Both the position numbers and the translations under genes were made by a program. 64,000 bases of DNA. Origin: Prodigiosinella aquatilis (GTDB lineage: Bacteria > Pseudomonadota > Gammaproteobacteria > Enterobacterales > Enterobacteriaceae). The notes under the pieces are model-generated. The model saw only the letters and a program-made list of their open reading frames with translations. It made no database searches and had not been told where the DNA came from. The stretch is taken from the NCBI GenBank assembly GCA_030388725.1, contig CP128857.1:4774001-4838000 (forward strand). The letters are read 5' to 3'. Position 1 is the stretch's first letter; each line of letters begins with the position of its first letter. Of the stretch, positions 17,704 to 26,264 are shown in pieces.

Positions 17704-18606
17704 CTACCGAGCCAACGTTAATGACAGCAAACGGGCACCGAATACATTCACCAACAATCCCAGCATAATCAGTAATGTTCCCATTATCTGTAACAAAGAT
17801 AATGTCTCGCCGAGCAGCAACCCCGCACTCAGCAACCCGACGATGGGGACCAGAAGCGACAATGGTGCCACTCGCCAGGTTTCATAACGTGCCAGCAGAT
17901 TCCCCCAAATGCTATAACCAATAATGGTGGCAATAAACGCCAGATATATTAGGGCCATTACAGTCGACAGTCGGATATTTACCAGGCTGGAAACGATCAC
18001 TTCCCGACCTTCAAATAGCCACGAGCAAAGCAAGAACGGCCCAACTGAAATCAACGCCCCCCACACTACCAGAGACATAATCTGAATACGGTACCGGCTC
18101 ATGATCAATTTATTACAGATATTACCGCACGCCCAACACAGCGCCGCACCCAACGAAAGCAGCAGGGTACTCTGTGTCACACCGACAGTGGCAGAGCTAG
18201 CCGTTCCACTTTCGGCCAGCAGAACGATACCCGCTGCCGCGACCAGAATACCGGCTACCTGATTCCACTTCAGCCGTTCTCCCAACAGTAACGCACCAAT
18301 CAGCAACGTGAAAAACGCCTGGGCCTGTAACACCAGCGACGCAATACCCGCCGGCATTCCCAGTTTGATGGCGCCGAATAAAAAAGCGAACTGACCAAAA
18401 CTAATCGTTATGCCGTAGGCTGCCAACCAGCGAAAAGGCAAACGGGGAACCGGTACAAAAAAAATGGCTGGCAGCGCCACCAATAAAAAACGCAGTCCAG
18501 CCAGTAAAAACGGAGGTATATCGTGCAGACCAATTTTTATCACTACAAAATTGAGACCCCATATCACTACGACACAAAGCGCTAACAGCATATCTTTTAT
18601 CGACAT
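17704..18606 (-). CDS. eamA: EamA, cysteine/O-acetylserine exporter (DMT superfamily)
   Basis: A ten-helix drug/metabolite transporter of 300 aa with two EamA repeats. It matches E. coli YdeD/EamA closely in LLALCVVVIWGLNFVVIKIGLH, ITISFGQFAFLFGAIKLGMPAGIASLVLQAQAFFT and GRYETWRVAPLSLLVPIVGL-like segments (here ARYETWRVAPLSLLVPIVGL). E. coli EamA exports cysteine and O-acetylserine. The start is the ATG at 18606 with AAAGGAA upstream; a TTG one codon earlier is rejected. It stands alone between the bcs operon and an ERIC element. Confidence 0.9.
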   Translation of the reverse strand: MSIKDMLLALCVVVIWGLNFVVIKIGLHDIPPFLLAGLRFLLVALPAIFFVPVPRLPFRWLAAYGITISFGQFAFLFGAIKLGMPAGIASLVLQAQAFFTLLIGALLLGERLKWNQVAGILVAAAGIVLLAESGTASSATVGVTQSTLLLSLGAALCWACGNICNKLIMSRYRIQIMSLVVWGALISVGPFLLCSWLFEGREVIVSSLVNIRLSTVMALIYLAFIATIIGYSIWGNLLARYETWRVAPLSLLVPIVGLLSAGLLLGETLSLLQIMGTLLIMLGLLVNVFGARLLSLTLAR

Positions 18607-18775
18607 CAAAGGTTCCTTTCTATGAATCAGGCCGGCACTTTACCTGAGCACACCCACCCACCAGGATGCACTAGCGTCCAATAAAATTACACTCAAATAC
18701 GGCTGATAAACATATACAGAACGGCATGATTCAAAGCAGACAACGTGCGCGTTTATAACAATATTTATAATGTTT

Positions 18776-18902
18776 TATACCCCAAATAATTCGAGTTGCA
18801 GGAAGGCGGTAAGAGAGTGAATCCCGAGGAGCTTACTCAGGTAAGTGATTCGGGTGAACGAACGCAGCCAACACACCTGCAACTTGAAGTATGACGGGTA
18901 TA
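18776..18902 (+). repeat. ERIC element (127 bp, canonical length)
   Basis: A complete enterobacterial repetitive intergenic consensus. The ends TATACCC and GGGTATA are inverted, and the internal landmarks GTGAATCCCGAGGAGCTTAC, GTAAGTGATTCGGGTGAACG and CAACTTGAAGTATGACGGG correspond to the known ERIC core and primer sites. The length is exactly 127 bp. It lies between eamA and the end of the dpp operon. Confidence 0.93.
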
Positions 18903-19025
18903 TAACGACAATGCCATCCCCCGCACGTGTACAAGGAATGGCATGGTTCGGATATTCAACGCGATTCAGTTAAGCAGGGCTGATGTCAGACTGGTCGTTA
19001 GCCACCAGTCCTTTACTATCAGTGG

Positions 19026-20033
19026 TTATGCTCCTTGACCTTCTTCCTGATCAACAGCGAAACAGGCCACCAGCTGTCCATCATAGTTTTTCAGGTGCGG
19101 CTGCAACTGAGTACAGGTGCTGAAACAGCGCTGGCAACGAGCGTTAAACGCACAGCCCGGTGGTGGATTCAACGGGCTGGGGAGTTCACCAATCAGTTTG
19201 ATGCGCTCACGACGCATATCTGGGTTTAGACGCGGCGTCGCAGACAATAGCGCCTGCGTGTAAGGATGACGTGGATTACTGAAGATGGCGTCTTTGCTGC
19301 CTTTCTCTACACAGCGTCCCAGGTACATCACCATCACTTCATCAGCGATATGTTCCACCACCGACAGGTCATGGGAAATAAACACATAAGACAGTCCCAT
19401 ATCCTGCTGCAAGTCCATCATCAGATTCAGTACTTGCGCACGCACCGAGACATCCAGCGCAGAAACCGGTTCATCGGCAATCACCACGTCCGGGTCCAGC
19501 ATTAAACCACGGGCGATAGCGATACGCTGGCGCTGACCACCAGAGAACATATGTGGATAACGGTCGTAATGTTCGGTTTTCAGCCCGACTTTCGCCATCA
19601 TGGCCAACGCTTTTTCACGGCGTTCGGCCTTACTCATATCGGTATTGATAACCAGTGGCTCTTCCAGGATCTGACCAACTTTTTTACGCGGGTTGAGTGA
19701 TCCATAAGGATTCTGGAATACGATCTGGATCTTCTGTCGCCGCAGTTGCTGAGCCGTTTGATCTGGTTTCAGCAGATCCTGTCCCTGGTAATACAATTCA
19801 CCCTGAGAAGGAATTTCGATCATGGTCAGCAGACGCCCCAGCGTAGACTTGCCACAACCAGACTCTCCCACCACCGCCAGCGTTTTACCTCGTTCCAATG
19901 TAAACGAGACACCATCCAGCGCTTTCACCAGACGTTCCGGTGCGAACAGGCCGCTTTTTACCGGGTAGTGTTTTTTCAAATCAATCGCCTGCAACAGCCA
20001 TGGCTGTCCGGTTTCATTCATGGTCAGGCTCAT
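19026..20033 (-). CDS. dppF: Dipeptide ABC transporter ATP-binding protein DppF
   Basis: One of the two ATPases of the Dpp dipeptide/haem importer. Its 335 aa show Walker A GESGCGKSTLGR, a signature MFSGGQRQRIAIARGL, Walker B VVIADEPVSALDVSVRAQ and the C-terminal oligopeptide/dipeptide domain (INPPPGCAFNARCQ-type, here LNPPPGCAFNARCQRC, with clustered Cys that may bind an Fe-S centre). It overlaps dppD by 4 bases and is the last gene of dppABCDF. Confidence 0.95.
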   Translation of the reverse strand: MSLTMNETGQPWLLQAIDLKKHYPVKSGLFAPERLVKALDGVSFTLERGKTLAVVGESGCGKSTLGRLLTMIEIPSQGELYYQGQDLLKPDQTAQQLRRQKIQIVFQNPYGSLNPRKKVGQILEEPLVINTDMSKAERREKALAMMAKVGLKTEHYDRYPHMFSGGQRQRIAIARGLMLDPDVVIADEPVSALDVSVRAQVLNLMMDLQQDMGLSYVFISHDLSVVEHIADEVMVMYLGRCVEKGSKDAIFSNPRHPYTQALLSATPRLNPDMRRERIKLIGELPSPLNPPPGCAFNARCQRCFSTCTQLQPHLKNYDGQLVACFAVDQEEGQGA

Positions 20034-21010
20034 ACAGTCGGCCTCCCCGCATCATCCAACGGTGTGTGACATTTCACCTGGCGTCCCGGGATATCCCGCA
20101 GTTCAGGCTCTTCCCGGCGACAAAGATCGGTGGCGTAAGGGCAGCGTGGATTCAACAAACAGCCCTGCGGGCGGTCATATTTCCCTGGCACCACACCCGG
20201 CAGTGACGCCAGCCGGGATTTATCCGTCGAGAACTCCGGCAACGCACGTAACAACGCCTGGGTATAGGGATGACGCGGCGCACGGAAAAGATCTTCCGCC
20301 TTACCGGATTCCACTACCTGACCGGCGTACATCACAATAATGTGGTGTGCCGCTTCCGATACCAGCGCCAGATCGTGAGTAATCAAGATCAGCGCCATAT
20401 TTTCTTCCTGCTGCAGTTCCAGCAGCAGTTCGATAATCTGCGCCTGAATAGTGACGTCCAGCGCCGTGGTTGGCTCATCAGCAATCAACAGTTTAGGACG
20501 ACAGGCTATCGCCATGGCGATCATCACACGCTGGCTCATTCCGCCCGACAGCTGGTGCGGGTACACATCCAACCGCGACGCCGGATCGGGAATCCCCACC
20601 TGTATGAGCAGGTCAATGGCCCGCTGGCGACGGGTCTTGCGATTGCCACCCTGATGCACCTTGATAGCTTCCATGATCTGAAAGCCTACGGTGTAACACG
20701 GGTTAAGGCTGGTCATCGGATCCTGGAAAATCATCGCCACTTCCGATCCCACCAACTGACGCCGTTCTTTTTCTGAAATCCGCGTTAAATCGCGCTGGTT
20801 GAACTCCAGCTTGTCGGCCATCACTTTGCCGGGATAGTCAATCAGCCCCATGATTGCCAATGAACTGACCGATTTACCGGAGCCGGATTCCCCGACGATC
20901 CCCATCACTTGCCCTTGTTCCACCTGATAGCTGATACGGTCTACCGCACGAAACGGCAGCCCCTCATCACCAAAGTGTACGGACAGTTTATCTACATTGA
21001 GTAATGCCAT
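20030..21010 (-). CDS. dppD: Dipeptide ABC transporter ATP-binding protein DppD
   Basis: The second ATPase of the dipeptide importer. It has 326 aa from MALLNVDKLSVHFGDEG (E. coli DppD has 327). It shows Walker A GESGSGKSVSSLAIMG, signature QLSGGMSQRVMIAMAI, Walker B LLIADEPTTALDVTIQAQ and the C-terminal domain GCLLNPRCPYATDLCR. The open frame extends to 21055, overlapping dppC, but AGAGGTAGAGAG directly before 21010 supports this start. Confidence 0.95.
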   Translation of the reverse strand: MALLNVDKLSVHFGDEGLPFRAVDRISYQVEQGQVMGIVGESGSGKSVSSLAIMGLIDYPGKVMADKLEFNQRDLTRISEKERRQLVGSEVAMIFQDPMTSLNPCYTVGFQIMEAIKVHQGGNRKTRRQRAIDLLIQVGIPDPASRLDVYPHQLSGGMSQRVMIAMAIACRPKLLIADEPTTALDVTIQAQIIELLLELQQEENMALILITHDLALVSEAAHHIIVMYAGQVVESGKAEDLFRAPRHPYTQALLRALPEFSTDKSRLASLPGVVPGKYDRPQGCLLNPRCPYATDLCRREEPELRDIPGRQVKCHTPLDDAGRPTV

Positions 21011-21023
21011 CTCTCTACCTCTG

Positions 21024-21926
21024 TTACTGCTTGAGTTTGGGGTCGAGAGCATCACGCAAGCCGTCCCCCATCAGGTTAAATGCCAATACCGTCAGCAAAA
21101 TTGCCATACCGGGGAATGTCACCACCCACCAGGCGCTCTGCGCAAACTGCAACACATCTGACAGCATGGTACCCCACTCTGGCGTAGGTGGCTGTGCCCC
21201 CATACCGAGGAAACCCAACGCAGCCATATCGAGAATGGCGTTAGAAAAACCCATTGATGCCTGCACAATCAGCGGTGCCAGACAGTTAGGGAAAATATTG
21301 ATGAACATCTGACGCAAGTGTCCGGCACCCGCCACGCGTGAAGCGGTGACGTAGTCGCGGTTCACTTCCACCAATGCCGCAGCACGCGTCAGGCGTACAT
21401 AATGCGGCAACGCCACAAACGTCAGCGCTATGGAGGCATTGACGATAGAAGGGCCGAAGATCGCCACCAGTACCAGCGCCAACAACAGACTTGGCAGCGC
21501 CAGCATGATATCGACTACACGCATGATGATAGAATCCACCACGCCGCCAAAGTAGCCAGCCATCAAGCCAAAGATGATGCCAAGAACCAACGACATCACC
21601 ACCACCATACAGCCCACCAGCAATGACAGCCTGGCGCCATACATCAGACGAGAGAGAATATCGCGGCCCACATCGTCAGTACCCAGAATAAAATGCCAGC
21701 TACCACCCTCCTGCCACGCTGGTGGATTGAGCAACGAATTACGGAACTGTTCCGCTGGCAAATGAGGAGCCAATACGTTAGCGCCCAAGGCAATGGTGAA
21801 CATCACCAGGATATAAACCAGGCCCACAACGGCCCCTTTATTACGTTTGAAATAGTGCCAGAATTCTTGCAACGGGGTCATCGGCTTGGGTGCACTATTA
21901 ACTACAGATTCAGTGACTTGTGTCAT
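21024..21926 (-). CDS. dppC: Dipeptide ABC transporter permease DppC
   Basis: Inner-membrane permease of 300 aa. It starts MTQVTESVVNSAPKPMTPLQEFWHYFKRNKGAVVGLVYI, has the ILGTDDVGRDILSRLMYGARLSL block typical of the OppC/DppC family, and a coupling (EAA) loop around AAALVEVNRDYVTASRVAGAGH. It is 12 bases from dppB and 13 from dppD. Confidence 0.95.
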   Translation of the reverse strand: MTQVTESVVNSAPKPMTPLQEFWHYFKRNKGAVVGLVYILVMFTIALGANVLAPHLPAEQFRNSLLNPPAWQEGGSWHFILGTDDVGRDILSRLMYGARLSLLVGCMVVVMSLVLGIIFGLMAGYFGGVVDSIIMRVVDIMLALPSLLLALVLVAIFGPSIVNASIALTFVALPHYVRLTRAAALVEVNRDYVTASRVAGAGHLRQMFINIFPNCLAPLIVQASMGFSNAILDMAALGFLGMGAQPPTPEWGTMLSDVLQFAQSAWWVVTFPGMAILLTVLAFNLMGDGLRDALDPKLKQ

Positions 21927-21938
21927 CTCAGCCTTCCC

Positions 21939-22958
21939 TTATTTCTTATGCCGGATACGCGGGTTAACCACGCCATATAGCAAGTCCACCAGCAGGTTGA
22001 CCAGAATAATCATGGTCGCGACCATCAGCACTCCGCCTTGTACCACCGGATAGTCACGACGTTGTAGCGCATCAATCAACCAGCGCCCCAACCCCGGCCA
22101 GGAGAAAATGGTTTCCGTCAGAATCGCGCCGGCCAACAGCGTACCTACCTGAAGCCCGATCACCGTCACGACTGGCAGCATGGCGTTACGCAGCGCATGC
22201 ACCACAATCACCCGTAGACGACTTAGCCCTTTGGCGCGGGCGGTACGGATATAATCTTCTCCCAACACTTCCAGCATCGACGAACGCGTCATACGCACAA
22301 TCACCGCCAGAGGAATGGTGCCGAGCACAACCGCCGGCAGAATCATATGCATTACTGCGTCTTTAAAATCACCCGGATCGCCCCAGATAAAGGTATCGAT
22401 CAACATGAAACCGGTCAGCGGATGAGAGTTGTCCAAAAACAACGTATCCCCGACACGCCCGGCCACCGGCGTCAGATTAAAATGCACCGAGACCAGCATG
22501 ATCAGCATAATACCCCACCAGAAAATCGGCATGGAGTAACCGGCCAGGGCAATACTCACGGCAGTATGATCGAAAATGGAGCCGCGTTTCACCGCCGCCA
22601 GCACACCCACCGGGATACCAACAATCACCGCGAAAATCATCGCGCAGACGCCCAGTTCCAGCGTGGCCTTAAAGCGCGGCACAAACTCGGTCCACACCGG
22701 AATGCGACTCTTGAGCGACACACCCAAATCACCATGCAACACGCCGTTGATATAGTGAAGGTACTGCTGCCATAACGGCTTATTCAGTCCCATTTCAGCC
22801 ATTAGCTGTGCATGACGCGCGGGGGAAATACCGTGCTCTCCTGCCATGATCATCACCGGGTCACCGGGGATCATATGCACGAAAGCGAAAGTCAGTAGGG
22901 TAATACCAATAAACGTTGGGATAACCAGCCCCAAACGCCGGAGTATGAACTGCAACAT
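21939..22958 (-). CDS. dppB: Dipeptide ABC transporter permease DppB
   Basis: Inner-membrane permease of 339 aa. It starts MLQFILRRLGLVIPTFIGITLLTFAFVHMIPGDPV, the hallmark N-terminus of DppB/OppB proteins, and has an EAA-type loop (EVLGEDYIRTARAKGLSRLRVIVVHALRNAMLPV). A 207-base gap with a hairpin separates it from dppA, as is common when the binding protein is made in excess of the permeases. Confidence 0.95.
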   Translation of the reverse strand: MLQFILRRLGLVIPTFIGITLLTFAFVHMIPGDPVMIMAGEHGISPARHAQLMAEMGLNKPLWQQYLHYINGVLHGDLGVSLKSRIPVWTEFVPRFKATLELGVCAMIFAVIVGIPVGVLAAVKRGSIFDHTAVSIALAGYSMPIFWWGIMLIMLVSVHFNLTPVAGRVGDTLFLDNSHPLTGFMLIDTFIWGDPGDFKDAVMHMILPAVVLGTIPLAVIVRMTRSSMLEVLGEDYIRTARAKGLSRLRVIVVHALRNAMLPVVTVIGLQVGTLLAGAILTETIFSWPGLGRWLIDALQRRDYPVVQGGVLMVATMIILVNLLVDLLYGVVNPRIRHKK

Positions 22959-23088
22959 ATCCCGAACTCTCTATATATAGCTTTCCTGATACCATCAGGC
23001 TTAGCATTGCTCACACTGTGCAGACTGCGCACCGCCAACAGCGTCCACGCATTATGGCGAGACACAGACTTATTGGACGTTGAAACCT

Positions 23089-23122
23089 GCCCCTGTCGTT
23101 TCTCTACAGAAATAACAGGGGC
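23089..23122 (-). terminator. Hairpin between dppA and dppB (partial terminator or mRNA stabiliser)
   Basis: GCCCCTGT (23089-23096) pairs with ACAGGGGC (23115-23122). Reading the mRNA, a second possible hairpin (GGGCGA with TCGCCC, 23119-23142 region) shares bases with the first, so the two exclude each other. No long U-run follows. This fits a read-through attenuator or 3'-end protector that sets dppA above dppBCDF. Confidence 0.55.
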
Positions 23123-23165
23123 GACAGCGTTGCCATCGCCCATAATGGATTGACTTATTGAATGA

Positions 23166-24773
23166 TTAATCTAATGAAACGTGATTGAAGCTATGTATGC
23201 CACGCGGCTCAATAACATAACCTTTCACGTTTTTACGGATCGGTTCATACACGGTGGAGTGGGCCACAATCAATGCCGGAGCCTGATCGTGCATCACAAC
23301 CTGAGCCTGCTTGTACAACTCAATACGTTTGGCCTGATCAGACGTGGTACGCGCTGGCTGGATCAAGTCTTCAAACGGCTTGTAACACCATCTGGAATAG
23401 TTAGAGCCCTTTTTCGCCGCATCACAGCTGAACAGCGTGGCGAAGAAGTTATCCGGATCCCCATTATCGCCGGTCCAGCCCATCAGTACAGTCTGGTGCT
23501 CACCATCTTTGGCGCGTTTTAGATACTCACCCCATTCATAGGTTACGATCTTGGCTTTCACACCGATTTTCGCCCAGTCAGCCTGGATCATTTCCGCCAT
23601 ACGACGAGCATTCGGGTTATAGGGACGCTGTACCGGCATCGCCCACAGATCGATAGAGAAACCATTTGGCAGACCAGCTTCTTTCAACAGCTCTTTCGCT
23701 TTTGCCGGATCGTAAGAATAATCTTTCACCGCATCGTTATAGCCCCACATGGTCGGTGGAATCAGGTTTTTGGCCGCCTGGCCCGCACCTTGATAAACCG
23801 CTTCAATGATAGCCTTCTTATTCACCGCATAAGTCAACGCCTGGCGGACCTTCACGTTATCCAACGGCTTTTTCTCTACGTTGAAAGCCAGGTAACCCAC
23901 ATTCAGGCCCGGTTTTTCCAGCAACGTGATGTCTTTGTCCTTCCTCATACTGGCCAGGTCGGCCGGATTCGGATACGGCATGATCTGGCATTCATCTTTC
24001 TGCAACTTGGCGTAACGCACAGACGCATCCGGCGTGATGGAGAAGACCAGGCGATCAATACCCGGTTTGGTACCCCAGAAACCGGCAAACTTTTTATACA
24101 AAATGCGAGAGTCTTTCTGATACTGCACTAACTGGAACGGACCAGTACCGATGGGATCCAGGTCAATTTTTTCCGGCGTACCGGCTTTCATCATATTATT
24201 GGCATATTCGGCAGACATAATGGACGCGAAGTCCATCGCCAAATCCGCCAGGAACGGCGCTTCGGCATGGGCCAGCTCAAAACGGACAGTGTAATCATCC
24301 ACCTTCACTATTTTCTTGATCAGTTGTGGCATCCCCATGCCGTCAAAGTATTCATAGTTACCGCCAGATACTTTGTGGTAAGGGTTGTTGACGTCCAACT
24401 GACGTTCGAAAGAGAACAATACATCGTCAGCATCGAACGTACGGGTAGGCTTGAAAATTTTGCTGCTTTGCCACTTCACGCCTTTACGCAGGTGGAAAGT
24501 ATAGACTTTGCCATCAGCACTGATGTCCCATTTTTCCGCCAGGCCTGGTTCAATCTCGGTAGTACCCGGTTTGAATGCAATCAGACGGTTGTAGATTGGA
24601 ACGGAACTGGCGTCAAATGTCGTGCCGGAAGTAAACAACTGTGGATTAAAACCTTCCGGAGAACCTTCTGAGCAATACACCAGTGTTTTTGCTTGTACGC
24701 CAGCCGCTACGGACAGCGCCAATAAACCAAGGCCGAATTTCAGTACCCTTGATTTAAAAAGGGATTTAGCCAT
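23166..24773 (-). CDS. dppA: Periplasmic dipeptide-binding protein DppA
   Basis: Solute-binding protein of the Dpp importer, also known to bind haem and to serve peptide chemotaxis in E. coli. It has 535 aa with the signal peptide MAKSLFKSRVLKFGLGLLALSVAAGVQA, then KTLVYCSEGSPEGFNPQLFTSG, the SBP_bac_5 family start. The paired Cys residues (SCDAAKK...SRWCYKPF) suit the known disulfide. There is GGAG upstream of the ATG and a CA-rich leader. It is the first gene of dppABCDF. Confidence 0.96.
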   Translation of the reverse strand: MAKSLFKSRVLKFGLGLLALSVAAGVQAKTLVYCSEGSPEGFNPQLFTSGTTFDASSVPIYNRLIAFKPGTTEIEPGLAEKWDISADGKVYTFHLRKGVKWQSSKIFKPTRTFDADDVLFSFERQLDVNNPYHKVSGGNYEYFDGMGMPQLIKKIVKVDDYTVRFELAHAEAPFLADLAMDFASIMSAEYANNMMKAGTPEKIDLDPIGTGPFQLVQYQKDSRILYKKFAGFWGTKPGIDRLVFSITPDASVRYAKLQKDECQIMPYPNPADLASMRKDKDITLLEKPGLNVGYLAFNVEKKPLDNVKVRQALTYAVNKKAIIEAVYQGAGQAAKNLIPPTMWGYNDAVKDYSYDPAKAKELLKEAGLPNGFSIDLWAMPVQRPYNPNARRMAEMIQADWAKIGVKAKIVTYEWGEYLKRAKDGEHQTVLMGWTGDNGDPDNFFATLFSCDAAKKGSNYSRWCYKPFEDLIQPARTTSDQAKRIELYKQAQVVMHDQAPALIVAHSTVYEPIRKNVKGYVIEPRGIHSFNHVSLD

Positions 24774-24785
24774 TACTTGTGCTCC

Positions 24786-24806
24786 ATTGTGGATGTTGTG
24801 TGTTAG
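24786..24806 (-). promoter_or_regulatory. CA-rich leader element of dppA, possible GcvB sRNA target
   Basis: On the mRNA strand the dppA leader reads CTAACACACAACATCCACAA shortly before the ribosome site. In E. coli and Salmonella dppA is repressed by the small RNA GcvB through a CA-rich leader element; this one has the same composition and place. Inferred by analogy only; the gcvB gene is not in the window. Confidence 0.4.
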
Positions 24807-25476
24807 CAGTCAGACCTATTTTTCTTTATCTCGATAGTCTGTACTTTGTTGCCCGTAGGCATGGTTCGATAACCGGGGGAATAATGCGCAGAATAAGCAG
24901 GAAAAACTCCGCTAACCCAACTGAATAACCGTCATTCATTCAGGCAATCCGCTGCTCTTCCTCCTTGTAACGTCACCAATTTGTCAATAGATCATAATAA
25001 CGTCAATATAACCTGTAATGATTTACAAAAAATACTTATATAAGTCATCAGAAATAAATGAGCATATTAAGCGCAATTAATAGTCATAAAATCCACAAAA
25101 AATTAAAAAAATGGCAATAAACACTACTTGTTGCGCCAAAAGCAATAATTGTCACCATAAAAAAAACATAAGATAACCCTTTCAAATGCTGAATAACTGA
25201 GCATTTATTTTTGTTAAAAAGGTTAAAGTGAAGTTAAGATAATAACAAAACGCACAACAGGGTGATATTTTTCTATCATCCAGAGACACAGTCAAAAACT
25301 ATCTACGCGACATAAAAAAACTTTATGGCTAATGAATCAAACTGACTCTCGTTCGGCATGAACGCTCATGGACAGCGTCACATTGAGACGGGAAAAAAAC
25401 AGGCGGCAGACGCTCATTTCAACCATCCGTCATGCCATACAGATAGGTAAGTATAGTCAAAAAAAATCGAACCAAT

Positions 25477-25680
25477 TCCCTCTGTCATCTTTCAAATTGC
25501 AGGTAACGTTGACTGCACTCAATTACCCGGCTCATCCCTGGGTTTCGCCCCTTTAGGGCCGCTGCAAACAACGCTCAACTCTGCTTCCGACAGATTTGTC
25601 ACCCCAATCCTTGATTTATATAAGCGCCTGAAGATTCACTCGCCTCTCGCCTTCCTGTATCATGAGCTTTACCGGGCATA
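25477..25680 (-). repeat. ERIC-type element with internal insertion (reverse orientation, diverged)
   Basis: Read on the minus strand it begins TATGCCCGG, then CAGGAAGGCGAG, GCGAGTGAATCTTCAGGCGCTTA, GGATTGGGGTGAC, an insertion of about 80 bases, then TGCAGTCAACG and CTGCAATTTGAAAGATGAC. This is the order of ERIC landmarks with more substitutions than the other two copies. The insertion matches that in the element at 26028-26230. Ends are approximate by a few bases. Confidence 0.75.
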
Positions 25681-26027
25681 TGCTCAGGGAATATTATTTA
25701 TATTAGTTATTAAAGTTTAATATTCACTTATTATTATTAGATAGTATTGTTAGTGTTCTATTAATGACAGTCGCTAACATTAGTTATTTATCTCATCACT
25801 TTCCTGCTAAATAAGTTTAATTACAAAATCAAGACTTAAGTTATTTAAAAACATTCTGCCATCAACTTCACAATTCCTTCACGCGAATCTTTAATACATA
25901 TTATTTTTAACATTTAACCATGCTAGATTACCTTCAACAGAATAATCATGTTAAAAACTCACACCGTTATTTACTCCATGATTATGTGTAAAAAATAAGT
26001 AGATTCTCCTACGCGTTTTGAAAAAAA

Positions 26028-26230
26028 TATACTCTAGATAATTCGATTTTCAGGAAGGCGGCAAGTGAAGGAATCCCGATGACCTTACTCAATTAAGTGA
26101 TTCTGGTGACAAATCTGCTGGAAGCAGAGTTGAGCGTTGCTTGCAGCGGCCCTAAAAGGGCGAGGTCCAGGGATGGGTCAAGTATTTAAACGCAGCCAAC
26201 GCACATGCCACTTGAAGTATGACGAGTATA
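26028..26230 (+). repeat. ERIC-type element with a 76-base internal insertion
   Basis: It begins TATACTCTAGATAATTCGAT and ends CACTTGAAGTATGACGAGTATA-like (final GAGTATA at 26224-26230), matching the ends of the 127-bp ERIC at 18776. The length is 203 bp because about 76 bases (roughly 26111-26188, AAATCTGCTGGAAGCAGAG onward) sit after GGTGA. It ends only 34 bases before the transporter start codon, so it is probably transcribed as part of that leader. Confidence 0.85.
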
Positions 26231-26264
26231 GAAACGCTCTGTACCATATAACAGGGTTAATATA

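Larger units (their letters stand above)
24774..26264. other. Long non-coding region between dppA and the 2-hydroxycarboxylate transporter (1.49 kb)
   Basis: No protein gene or stable RNA could be supported on either strand. It contains the dppA promoter and leader, a very AT-rich stretch (about 24990-25330), an ERIC-type repeat in reverse orientation (25477-25680), a second AT-rich stretch (25681-26027) and an ERIC-type repeat in forward orientation that abuts the transporter gene. Short open frames here look random. Confidence 0.6.

Noticed and set aside
25368..25556. 62-aa open frame between dppA and the carrier gene
   Set aside because: It runs into the reverse ERIC element and has no recognisable product.
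24774..26264. CRISPR array or hidden sRNA cluster in the 1.5-kb gap
   Set aside because: The only repeats are two inverted ERIC-type elements; no regular direct repeats with spacers and no clear sRNA-type promoter-terminator pair were seen.
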